From the IMG/VR virus record IMGVR_UViG_3300043496_000032, positions 1 through 47,244 of that record: a stretch of DNA of 47,244 nt; one strand, written 5' to 3'. The translations under genes and the position numbers were made by a program. The stretch's first letter is position 1; every line of letters starts with the position of its first letter. Shown here piece after piece: positions 7,825 through 16,804 of the stretch. This DNA comes from a virus. The notes beneath the pieces were generated by a model. It ran no database searches. It was not told where the DNA came from and saw nothing but the letters and a program-made list of their open reading frames with translations.

Positions 7825-10034
7825 TGGCCGTCCTTGATAGGGCTACTATCGAGCAGGAGTTAGAACGAGAGGCACGGGAACAGGGAGTTAATCCCAAGGT
7901 TGCCCGTGCAATCTTACGTGCAGAGAACGGTGGTGCAAGATCCATCGACACGGAAACTACCAGTCCAGCTGGCGCAGTTGGTATCCTGCAAGTAATGCCA
8001 GATACTCTTGCTGGCTTACGTCGCCTTGGTTTCATTCCACAGGACTTGGACTATTCAACTCCACAAGGACAGATTAAGGCTGGAGTTGCTGCCATCAAAG
8101 AACGAATGTCCGCAGGTATTACCAGTCCTGTAGACTTGGCAGTATCCTTCAATGGTAGTCCTGCAGTCTACAAAGCATTCAAAGCTGGACAACCTGTTCC
8201 TGCTGAAACGACTAAGTACATAGCGAACTTTACCAAGGCATTTGGAGGTGATGGTATGGCTGATGATGCGTATGACGACTCCACTCCAGGTGTTACTCCT
8301 GTAACTCGAGTAGCCAACAAAGGAACAGCTACTGGTCAAAGTTTTCGAACCTCCAGTACCTTCTCAGTTCTTCCTGCTGATATAGAGGAAGGAATAATGA
8401 CTTCGATGAATCGAGCATCTGGACTCATCGATCAACTCCTAGTTAAGATACCAGCTTACAATCAGCAGATCGAGGATATCACTAAGCAGCAAACTGAAGC
8501 TCAGCGGCGCATGGGAGTTGCTGCATCTCAGGTAGCAGTTACCAAAGGTGATATCGAAATTGCAGATGTTAAGAATCGTGAGAATATTCTTAGCACCTAC
8601 GGCATCAACATCAACTCGAAAGATGAAGCTGGCAACTTAGCACAGCAACAGGCACTTGCTACCATCAAGCAGATGGAAGCTATTCGTGGACCGTTGGCAG
8701 ATCAGATAGCAGTTCTCAAAGGAACCAATCCACTGGATGATCCTGCTGGTTGGTTGGTTAATAACTTCAAAGCTCTGGGTCTGGAACAAACCTACAATGC
8801 TGTTGATAATAGGCAGAAGATAGCAATTGACCATCTGAATCAGATACAGGCACTTGCTACCAAACAAGCTGCTATCCAACCTGCAGACGTCACAGAATCT
8901 ATCCAACTCCGCAGCTACGCAGAGGCACAGTATGCTCGAGCTAAAGCAACGGCGGATATTGCACAAACAGAGAGTGCAGCAAAACAGCACATTGCTCGGA
9001 GCATGACGGAACAACTTAACTTAGTCAACGCCGACTTGAGCCACAGGTTTGCAGCTGCTCGTCTCTACCAAGAGAAGTTCTCCCTATCTCAAGCAGATGT
9101 TGCTCGTACTAAAGCAGAGAAGGAAGAACAAGATTACTTCAATGTGCTGAACATGTTTGGTGATACCTTCGGAATGAAGCCACTAAACAAGATCAGTATC
9201 AAGCTGTTCGACAAGGAAACGATGGATAGCTTTGCTCGTGCTGCACACACGGGTAGTTTCCAGAACATGGGTGAAGCTGTTTCTACGATGCACAAGCTCA
9301 TCGGAGATAATGGATTTGCTGATCTGCAGAAGAAGTCTCCAGTCCTTGGTGACTTCCTCGTAGATGCTGTCAAGGGTGGACAAGCAGAACTTGATAAGCT
9401 CTACGAGAAGGATAGAACCAACGGTACATCCAATCCACTGTTCAAGGTGTATAAGACAGACAAGGAACGTCTGGAACTTGGAATTGATCTCTGGCAGAAA
9501 GCTAAGGAAGAAGAGCTACTGTATAAGGACTACAGTAAACTCAGTGTAGATAATCCACGGAAGATTGACTACGCTCGAGCTAACACACTTCCTGAACTTG
9601 CAAGCAACTCTGTCACTACCTTGACAAAGAACTTCAAGGGTGTTGTTTCTGATGAACTCATCATCAACAATGCCGTTGGTAGTGCACTCAATGATCCAAG
9701 TACCATCCCTAAGCTTGCTCAGGACATAGCTACCTACTACCGTACAGCTACGGAAAGTCGTGCTGGTTCTCAAGGTTTGTCCCAATACGGATGGAAGAAA
9801 GAGAAGAGTATTCAGTACCCAGTTTTCTACAACAAGTCCAAAATAGATATGTTCAATCCAGCTCAGATTGAGCAACAGCTTACAATCCAGTACGCTACCA
9901 ATGCAGCTTATGCAGCTGGTATTGATCCTATGGGACTTGGTGCTCCTGTGGCAGAACCAGCAGCTCACGAAGCAGATCCAAGGATGAGCAGAGAAACTTG
10001 GAACCGTGTGAATAAGCCTGGAGCAGTACAGTAA
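7824..10034 (+). CDS. Internal virion protein with N-terminal lytic transglycosylase (SLT) domain
   Basis: The protein has 736 residues. Residues 1-140 are an SLT-type lytic transglycosylase: the likely catalytic Glu is E34 in AILRAENGG, followed by SPAGAVGILQVMP (47-59), an FNGSPAVY segment and TKYIANF. This domain cleaves peptidoglycan glycan strands between MurNAc and GlcNAc. The rest is largely helical, with long Gln/Ala/Lys-rich coiled-coil stretches (about 190-440), as in podovirus ejection proteins that form a periplasmic conduit. It starts on the TAATG overlap with the upstream frameshift gene and overlaps the giant protein downstream in the same way, so translation is probably coupled. 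Inferred role: local cell-wall opening during DNA injection. Confidence 0.8.
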   Translation: MAVLDRATIEQELEREAREQGVNPKVARAILRAENGGARSIDTETTSPAGAVGILQVMPDTLAGLRRLGFIPQDLDYSTPQGQIKAGVAAIKERMSAGITSPVDLAVSFNGSPAVYKAFKAGQPVPAETTKYIANFTKAFGGDGMADDAYDDSTPGVTPVTRVANKGTATGQSFRTSSTFSVLPADIEEGIMTSMNRASGLIDQLLVKIPAYNQQIEDITKQQTEAQRRMGVAASQVAVTKGDIEIADVKNRENILSTYGININSKDEAGNLAQQQALATIKQMEAIRGPLADQIAVLKGTNPLDDPAGWLVNNFKALGLEQTYNAVDNRQKIAIDHLNQIQALATKQAAIQPADVTESIQLRSYAEAQYARAKATADIAQTESAAKQHIARSMTEQLNLVNADLSHRFAAARLYQEKFSLSQADVARTKAEKEEQDYFNVLNMFGDTFGMKPLNKISIKLFDKETMDSFARAAHTGSFQNMGEAVSTMHKLIGDNGFADLQKKSPVLGDFLVDAVKGGQAELDKLYEKDRTNGTSNPLFKVYKTDKERLELGIDLWQKAKEEELLYKDYSKLSVDNPRKIDYARANTLPELASNSVTTLTKNFKGVVSDELIINNAVGSALNDPSTIPKLAQDIATYYRTATESRAGSQGLSQYGWKKEKSIQYPVFYNKSKIDMFNPAQIEQQLTIQYATNAAYAAGIDPMGLGAPVAEPAAHEADPRMSRETWNRVNKPGAVQ

Positions 10035-13000
10035 TGGGACCACAAGACTATGTCTATGCAGCAGATACTACCAACGTACAGGCTGGTGGTAGTTCTATCT
10101 TTGATGCTGCAGCCGATGCAGTAAAGATCGGTGGTGGTTCAGCAGTAATTTCCGGATGGCATTCCATCTATAACACAGGCGTCGATGTTGCAAACTTCTT
10201 CGGCGCCGATGCAGAACGAGTTGACACTCAGAAATACATAAATGACATAGACCAGAACTGGGGCTCCTACTACAAGGCCAACAAAAATGTTATTGACACT
10301 GTTGGATTTATCGGAACTTCCTTCGTCCCTGGTGGCCTCGCAGTTAAAGGACTCAACGCATTACGTCGTGGAGAAAGTGCTGGGGCATTCGCACGTTCAC
10401 TTAATTTCGCTTCGGCAAAACAAACAAGGGCGTTGGATGCCGCACTACAAGATCTGGCCTCTGTTGAAGGAACCATTGGTAGCAGACTCAACAAGAACAC
10501 TATAGCTGCCCTAGGCTGGGGAGTTGCAGATAATGTTCTGCAAACAGCTGCATTCGAGTTAGCTACTGTTGCAACGATGAAGGCAAGTCCCTTGCTGGAT
10601 GGAGAGGATTGGAAACACGTTACCTACGATATCGTAAAGACAAGTCTTTTTGGCGGCGTCTTTGCTGGTGGTATCGAAGGCTTGCTGATGAACCGGATCA
10701 CAAAGGATGCTAGTAAGGCAATCAGCGCACAGGGAAACAAGTATCAGAACATGCTGACTGCTTTCGATCGTACTGCTTTGGAAGACTCGGACAAGGCATA
10801 TGCGATTGCAGACAACGTTCTTGCTCTGCCCAAGGAAGTATTCGAGAACGATAAGATTCTGGACTTCACCTACAAGCTCAACGGGCAGGAACGGAAAGTT
10901 GCACTCGATACAGCAGGACTTCGAGACAAGCAACTCCAAACAACTATCCACAAGTCTCTAACTAAGTTAGAAGAAACCATCACTACCCATCTTGCCGATG
11001 ATCCCTCAGTAGGTAAGGGACTAGCTGATGCTGTACTCAAGCTAGTTAAGGATGGTAGAGGTGCAGGTAAGACAGACGAGCAAATCCGTGCACGAGTTGG
11101 AGACTACCTCCATCTGCTCGAGAGTGTAGAAGGTGCAAGCCTTGGTTCTTTGCGGCGAGAGGATATCTTCTACTTCGACAAGACAGCTAAGATTGCAGAC
11201 GATGTTAGTCCATTCAGTTCCGAACGTAAGAACGTGTCCGACAAGGTATTTCGTATCGTTGGTGGCGATCTTAAGTCGGTGAAGCAAGTAACCCTTGGAC
11301 TTGATACGGAAACGGTTACCGTGAAAGATGCTTGGGAACAAGGTTACGACTTAGCATTCAAGCCGAACGGAACCTATACTGTCAATCCTGCCAGCCAGCG
11401 ACTCAGGGAGATTGTAGAACCATCCACTCTCCAGAGTTTCCTTCGCGTAGACAGTGGAGCTACCAGCGAAACTGCTGTCCTGTCTGCTGCAGATATCGCT
11501 ACGAAGCAAACACCGTTGCAGGTCTTCGGAGACTTGGTACGTGCAGGAGATAGGCAGTTTAAGTTCAGCACGGAGAAGTTGCCAGAAGCTGCAGACAGTA
11601 TCGAACACAGCGCACGTCACTTGTGGGCTAGCAAGTTGGAACGTATCAAGGGAACCGTAGATGAGAGTGATATCTCTGTTCTCGATCGTATGTCTTCCGC
11701 TAAACATCTAGTAGATGATGATGTTACCATCAAGCTGAACGGAGTTGAGCAGCCAGTACCTTGGAGGGATCTTGGTAACTTCGATGAGTGGGTGTTTAAC
11801 AATAAGATTGACAAACTCCGCATCCTTGCAGACAAGGGAGAGTTCAATGTTACCGAAGCAGCATACGCACTGAACACTACACCTCACTGGATTCAGAACG
11901 TAATTGCAAGCAAGTTCGAAACTCAGTTGCAGAAACAAGCTACTGGTGCACCGGATGTTACGAGTGGTTGGCAACGTGAACTGGCAAGCTATGCGAATAG
12001 AGACACCATCGTCCTGAACTACAAGAACCTGAACCAGCAACAGATCAACGAACTCGGTCAGGTATACCAGATCGTTCCTCGTGGAGATATGATTACTGGT
12101 CCACAGCAAGAGAAGTTCCTGCTGGACAGTACCGGTAACAATACGTTCATCACCGGACAGCAAGCCTACGCTTATAGAGTTAAGCTGGCCAAGGAACAAC
12201 TCAACAATGCTTTCAGTTCTGTGTTCGGAGAGGATGGTAAGAAGTTTGTTGACTTTTCATTCGAGCAGCTCTCAGGACTTGCAGACCAGCTTGGCGCCGG
12301 AGCAGGACTTGTATCCTTCGCCAACGCAGACTACGGAGATATGCTTCGCTTGCTAGTACAGCATACAGGCAAGGAAGTTCACTTGCTCACGCAGAAGTAC
12401 TCCAATGCAAACTTAACTCGCCTGCAACCATTCCTAGCACAGCTCAAGAACAGTCCACAGGATAGTGGAGAACTGGTAGCTATCGTAACCAAGCTTCGTC
12501 GCAGTCCAGAGAACTTTACCATCTTCCAGCATCAACAAGGTATCGACGATGCAGGTAACCTAATCTCTGGAACCTACCTGATCGACAAGAACATCATCCG
12601 GGATAAGGTATCTCTGCAGAGTGCAATCGAACAAGCAGCTACTGGTACACAAGGAGATACTGCTGCCTTCCGTATTCGTTCTCAGCTTGTCTCCGATTTC
12701 CTCCGGGAACACATGGATATCAACCGTGAGATAGTGCAGAAGAGAAAGGTACTGCTAAATGCACAAGGCATCACCAGTAACATTCCAGAAGATACTCTTC
12801 ATGCGCCGCCCATTGATACCCGCAAGATTCCGTACTTCGCTTTTGTCCGTCCGATTGAGGGTAAGATCTTTGGCGACTCGAACGTATCAATGATAACGGC
12901 TAAGAATGCAGAAGAACTACAGAGGCTTGCAGCTCAAGTTGATACCAAGCAGTTCCAAGTTATCTTCAAGAAAGAGTCCGAAGCTTTCCATAAAGCGAAA

Positions 13001-15118
13001 GGTGATTATGAATACTCCAGAGGATTCAACGAATCCACAGTTAACAGTGGACTTCACAAAGCAGGCAAACTTGGAGATTTTCTCCCTAGCTTCGAACCTA
13101 CAGACGTCCTTGAAGACTTTGTACAGTATCACCAACGGGCGGCCTCTCAGCTTGTCAGAGATGGTGTCTCTACGAAATACAGTCAAACTTTTACAGAACT
13201 CCGTAGACTCTCTGAACAATTTACTCTCGCAGCAACAAGTAAGGCCGAACCGATAAGCAAGCTGTTTCAGAGAAATGTGCAAGATCCCTTCGATGATTAC
13301 ATCAAGACAGCACTGGATATCAGCAAGCGGAGTGAGTTCACCTTACTGCATCAGACCAATGAGTTCATCGATGCTGTTGGAACTCGAGCCTATGCTGCTG
13401 TAGATGCTGCCAGAGATCGTGCGTTTAAGGGAAAGATAACTTGGCAAGAGGCTAACTCGGAGCTAGAACGGTTTGGACTTAGTGCTCCCTTCGAGGATGC
13501 ACATAGCTTTGCAGTTGCACAGACAGTGGCTGATCGTAACCTAATCAAGACTGCACTACAGAAAGCTAACATGGCGTTGGCTACTGTAACTCTGCGGTTC
13601 GATGCAGCTAACTCGCTGATGAACGTTATCTCCACGCCAATCATGCTTGGCACCGAGCTGGCCAGCATTCGACGATCTGTTGCTAACGATCCTGCACTAG
13701 CAGGTAAGCTTGCAGAGTTGACCTCGGAGTTGATTCCCGGTGGTGCAGGCAGGATTCCCAGTACTACCCGTCTAGTGTACGATGCTATCAAGAACTACTG
13801 GGGTCCAGATTCCAAAGCTCTGATAGAACGGTATATCAAGAACGGAGATATCAAGGACGTTATCAGCCAGTACCATGAGATGGTAGATGATCTGTCTCTG
13901 CTTCCCAAGCTCGTACCTTCTGAGTTCAGCAAGAAAGCTGACAAGTGGACTGAGCGGGTAGCTACTGGTTTCGGAAACAACTTTGCTGAGCAGTTCACTA
14001 GGTTCGTATCTGCAGATGTAATGCGGCAGATTACTGAACCGCTGGTGAAGGCTGGAAAGATGGGAGTTGCAGAACAAAATGCTTATATGTCTGTCTTCGT
14101 TAACAGGGTACAGGGAAATTACATTGCCAGTCAACGCCCCATACTATTCCAAGGGACGCTTGGCTCGGCACTTGGACTATTCCAAACCTACCAATTCAAC
14201 CTGCTACAACAGTTGTTCCGTCATATCGAAAACAGGGATCTTAAGACCGTTGCAGTCATGGGAGGATTACAAACTAGTCTGTTCGGGCTTAACGGGTTAC
14301 CGCTCTTTGACGCTATCAATACGAATATCATCGGTAATGCCAGCATCAATGCCGGTCACAGAGATATCTACTCGACAGTAGCTCAGGCAAACAAGGAGGC
14401 AGGGGATTGGTTAATGTACGGAACTGCAAGTGCCTTGCCAATCTTCAATGGTAAGGGACCAGCACTGTACACACGTGGAGATATTAACCCTCGACACGCA
14501 AGTATCATTCCTATCACGCCATTGGATGTACCAGCAGTTGATGGAACTATCCGATTCGCTACCAACTTAGTCAACATTGGTAAGAAGCTAGCTGCTGGTG
14601 GGAATGTTGGTGCTTCGCTGATGGAAGGCTTGGAACATAACAGTGTGTCACGTCCACTTGCTGGTCTTGCTCAGGCATTCCAGGGATACTCGACGACTAG
14701 CAAGGGTTCGTTGATTGCAGCAAGCAATGATTTCTGGAGTGTTGCTAACGCCAGTCGTGTACTTGGTGCTAAACCCTTGGATGAATCCGTGTTGCTGAAT
14801 ACCAAGTTCCGTTCAGAAGCCTACAAGGCTGCGGACAGGGAAGCTATCAGTATCCTTGGTAGTGCAATCAAGACAAAGCTTCGGGGTAATCAAGCTCCTA
14901 CCGATGAAGAGATGCAGGACTTTGTTGGTAAGTATGCAGCTCATGGAGGTAGAGTTGAGAACTTCAGTAGCGCATTACAGAGTTGGTCACGAGATGCAAA
15001 CCAATCTATATTGAATACGCTTGCTAACCAAGTTCGTTCACCTTACGGGCAACGGATGGTTGAAGTTATGGGAGGTGAGAGAATGGATGACTATCGTAAT
15101 CTCCCACCCTCAGAGTAG
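10034..15118 (+). CDS. Giant internal virion (DNA ejection) protein
   Basis: At 1694 residues this is the largest protein in the genome. It has no signal peptide or enzymatic motif that I recognise. It is mostly helical, with an early hydrophobic Gly/Ala segment (FIGTSFVPGGLAVKGLNAL, about 95-113) and another near VADNVLQTAAFELATVATM, both able to associate with membrane. Size, position as last gene of the late operon and coupling (TAATG) to a transglycosylase-bearing virion protein match the large ejection proteins of podoviruses, comparable in role to T7 gp16 although here the transglycosylase is on the neighbour. A strong terminator follows 50 bases downstream. Role inferred from context. 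Confidence 0.65.
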   Translation: MGPQDYVYAADTTNVQAGGSSIFDAAADAVKIGGGSAVISGWHSIYNTGVDVANFFGADAERVDTQKYINDIDQNWGSYYKANKNVIDTVGFIGTSFVPGGLAVKGLNALRRGESAGAFARSLNFASAKQTRALDAALQDLASVEGTIGSRLNKNTIAALGWGVADNVLQTAAFELATVATMKASPLLDGEDWKHVTYDIVKTSLFGGVFAGGIEGLLMNRITKDASKAISAQGNKYQNMLTAFDRTALEDSDKAYAIADNVLALPKEVFENDKILDFTYKLNGQERKVALDTAGLRDKQLQTTIHKSLTKLEETITTHLADDPSVGKGLADAVLKLVKDGRGAGKTDEQIRARVGDYLHLLESVEGASLGSLRREDIFYFDKTAKIADDVSPFSSERKNVSDKVFRIVGGDLKSVKQVTLGLDTETVTVKDAWEQGYDLAFKPNGTYTVNPASQRLREIVEPSTLQSFLRVDSGATSETAVLSAADIATKQTPLQVFGDLVRAGDRQFKFSTEKLPEAADSIEHSARHLWASKLERIKGTVDESDISVLDRMSSAKHLVDDDVTIKLNGVEQPVPWRDLGNFDEWVFNNKIDKLRILADKGEFNVTEAAYALNTTPHWIQNVIASKFETQLQKQATGAPDVTSGWQRELASYANRDTIVLNYKNLNQQQINELGQVYQIVPRGDMITGPQQEKFLLDSTGNNTFITGQQAYAYRVKLAKEQLNNAFSSVFGEDGKKFVDFSFEQLSGLADQLGAGAGLVSFANADYGDMLRLLVQHTGKEVHLLTQKYSNANLTRLQPFLAQLKNSPQDSGELVAIVTKLRRSPENFTIFQHQQGIDDAGNLISGTYLIDKNIIRDKVSLQSAIEQAATGTQGDTAAFRIRSQLVSDFLREHMDINREIVQKRKVLLNAQGITSNIPEDTLHAPPIDTRKIPYFAFVRPIEGKIFGDSNVSMITAKNAEELQRLAAQVDTKQFQVIFKKESEAFHKAKGDYEYSRGFNESTVNSGLHKAGKLGDFLPSFEPTDVLEDFVQYHQRAASQLVRDGVSTKYSQTFTELRRLSEQFTLAATSKAEPISKLFQRNVQDPFDDYIKTALDISKRSEFTLLHQTNEFIDAVGTRAYAAVDAARDRAFKGKITWQEANSELERFGLSAPFEDAHSFAVAQTVADRNLIKTALQKANMALATVTLRFDAANSLMNVISTPIMLGTELASIRRSVANDPALAGKLAELTSELIPGGAGRIPSTTRLVYDAIKNYWGPDSKALIERYIKNGDIKDVISQYHEMVDDLSLLPKLVPSEFSKKADKWTERVATGFGNNFAEQFTRFVSADVMRQITEPLVKAGKMGVAEQNAYMSVFVNRVQGNYIASQRPILFQGTLGSALGLFQTYQFNLLQQLFRHIENRDLKTVAVMGGLQTSLFGLNGLPLFDAINTNIIGNASINAGHRDIYSTVAQANKEAGDWLMYGTASALPIFNGKGPALYTRGDINPRHASIIPITPLDVPAVDGTIRFATNLVNIGKKLAAGGNVGASLMEGLEHNSVSRPLAGLAQAFQGYSTTSKGSLIAASNDFWSVANASRVLGAKPLDESVLLNTKFRSEAYKAADREAISILGSAIKTKLRGNQAPTDEEMQDFVGKYAAHGGRVENFSSALQSWSRDANQSILNTLANQVRSPYGQRMVEVMGGERMDDYRNLPPSE

Positions 15119-15167
15119 TTTTTCTCTGCAGTTGCCAAGCTGGACTTCCTCCCCAGCTCTTGCAGAA

Positions 15168-15193
15168 CCCCCGCTTCGGCGGGGATTTTTTTT
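15168..15193 (+). terminator. Rho-independent terminator of the late operon
   Basis: CCCCGC-TTCG-GCGGGG stem with a UUCG tetraloop (15169-15184) followed by eight T (15186-15193). It separates the rightward late operon from the end of the leftward arm. The reverse strand has no T-run after the stem, so it appears one-directional. Confidence 0.93.
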
Positions 15194-15198
15194 GTCTG

Positions 15199-15393
15199 TT
15201 AGTCTTCGTATCCTTCATCCTCTGGTATTTCTGCATCTAGGATAGGTTCGTCTGTTGGCTTACCTTGCCAATCTAGCAACTTACCTTCCTTCGTGTCGAT
15301 GACAACATCAGTTTGGGCGAAGTGTTTCATTACGTCCAAGCTATCTGTTTGTGACACATCACTGTCTTCGTTGATGATAATCCAACGCTTCAT
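15199..15393 (-). CDS. Small acidic protein, unknown function
   Basis: A 64-residue, strongly acidic protein (Asp/Glu-rich C-terminus ending IPEDEGYED). Its ATG overlaps the stop of the upstream ATPase gene (ATGA), with AAAGGAGC 7 bases before it. It is the last gene of the leftward operon. No family recognised. Acidic terminal proteins of this size are sometimes DNA mimics, but nothing here proves it. Confidence 0.7.
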   Translation of the reverse strand: MKRWIIINEDSDVSQTDSLDVMKHFAQTDVVIDTKEGKLLDWQGKPTDEPILDAEIPEDEGYED

Positions 15394-16640
15394 AACTCTG
15401 CTCCTTTGAGTAGACTAAGATCGATGTACAAGTTCTTTCTTCCGATGCTTCTTTGTCTTGGTAGGAACCCCCTTTGTTTGCTGCCACTAATCTGGACTAC
15501 CTGTATCCTCTCCGCCGCTTGTAGATCGTTCAGCAAGCTGCCGAGTTGAGCCAGATTGTCCACGTCCTTAGATACCTTCTTCCAAATATCTATTACCTCC
15601 ATAGGTTCTACTGCTTCATAGAGAACATTCATGATGATGGTAGAAGCATCAGAACCTTTCTTCCTTCCCAACTCTCCCATTCCCTTGCTCATGTGCAACT
15701 CAGCGTATGTAAGCACAGTATTAGCAAGCATTACATCATGAACCTGTATCTCCATACTCCGTCGAGATGCTGCCATTACGATGCAGTTCTTTATCAAGTG
15801 AGTTAGTCTGCGAGTAGAGTAGTGCTTGAACCTTGTATCCTCGAGTTCCGGCCAAGTCTTGTAGATAGTATCCAACGCAGAGAATGCTTCCTTGCTCAAC
15901 GTGAGAGGTCCGTGCATCTTCTGTTTAATCTCTGCAAACTCCTTGGTTATGTTCTCTAGAATAATGGCAGGGGGCACAGTAGGAATCGTGATCTTTCTAC
16001 CGGAGGGCTCGGAATAGATAAGAACAAGCCGGGACATAAACCCTTGTCCAAGCACATCGACAGGAAACGCTTGAGCGAATCCCGCGTGGGTGTTTCCTGA
16101 GAGTATGTTAATTGTAGGTTGGTAAATGTCAGCGGACTTGCTGCTCTTGAGGCGCTGTTTATAGCTAACTTCTGGTTCATCCCAATCCCAGAGAGCCCCG
16201 AGCATAGATAGAAACTCGACATTTCCACTTCCAACGAACTCATTAAATTCGTCCGCACAAATAAACATTTCCCTTGGAGGTATATCCAGTCCATCTCCCC
16301 CAAAAAGAGTAGTAACTGTTTCTCCACTTTGGGCACTTTGTTCTCCTTGCAGATCTAGTAGGAACTTCTCCTTACTAGTCTTCTCTGCGCTGAAAGTTGT
16401 ATAACCACTGTGCGCCAGAAGTCTCTTTGCTGTCTTGATTGCTGTACTCTTTCTAGCACCTGGTGTTCCTATCAACATGATGTACTGATTAGGGAATATC
16501 CGTTGTGGTCCAAATGGAAGCCAACATTGACGGCCGAGTTGTGCACCTAGTACTGAGATGAGACTCCAACGATGGTAGATCAGTGGTGGTTCTGTGTCTC
16601 GTACATAGTGAAAGTATGTACGGAAGAGATCCAACGTCAC
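15390..16640 (-). CDS. DUF3987-like P-loop ATPase, probable replication helicase
   Basis: The protein has 416 residues. It starts at GTG overlapping the previous stop (GTGA), with AAGGTGA upstream. Residues about 40-65 read LPFGPQRIFPNQYIMLIG then TPGARKST, a Walker A. A Walker B-like strand MFICADEFNEF is at about 124-134, and NILSGNT near 175 looks like sensor 1. This is the layout of the DUF3987-type ATPases that sit beside phage polymerases and are taken for replicative helicases or helicase loaders. The C-terminal 90 residues look like a winged-helix domain. No primase zinc finger or TOPRIM motif is seen. The adjacent polymerase supports a replication-fork role. Confidence 0.65.
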   Translation of the reverse strand: MTLDLFRTYFHYVRDTEPPLIYHRWSLISVLGAQLGRQCWLPFGPQRIFPNQYIMLIGTPGARKSTAIKTAKRLLAHSGYTTFSAEKTSKEKFLLDLQGEQSAQSGETVTTLFGGDGLDIPPREMFICADEFNEFVGSGNVEFLSMLGALWDWDEPEVSYKQRLKSSKSADIYQPTINILSGNTHAGFAQAFPVDVLGQGFMSRLVLIYSEPSGRKITIPTVPPAIILENITKEFAEIKQKMHGPLTLSKEAFSALDTIYKTWPELEDTRFKHYSTRRLTHLIKNCIVMAASRRSMEIQVHDVMLANTVLTYAELHMSKGMGELGRKKGSDASTIIMNVLYEAVEPMEVIDIWKKVSKDVDNLAQLGSLLNDLQAAERIQVVQISGSKQRGFLPRQRSIGRKNLYIDLSLLKGAEL

Positions 16641-16804
16641 TCTTCTTTCACCTTAAACTTTTCGTCCCATTCCAACAGAGGACGAACCCAAATAACATCT
16701 GTGCCAATATTTTGATACACAACAACTACAGACCCATCGTGTTCCATATTGGCATAGTAAAGAAGGAGATATTCTTTACCACTCTTTTTGTGTATGTAAA
16801 TCAT
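16637..16804 (-). CDS. DUF1653-like small protein
   Basis: 55 residues from the ATG at 16804, which overlaps the polymerase stop as ATGA and has GGAG 9 bases upstream; a TTG further up is possible but unneeded. The pattern Y-x-H-x-x-GKEY-LL near the start and VVVYQN...DVIWVRPL near the end fits DUF1653, a short SH3-like domain of unknown function found in bacteria and phages. It sits between the polymerase and the DUF3987-like ATPase. Confidence 0.65.
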   Translation of the reverse strand: MIYIHKKSGKEYLLLYYANMEHDGSVVVVYQNIGTDVIWVRPLLEWDEKFKVKEE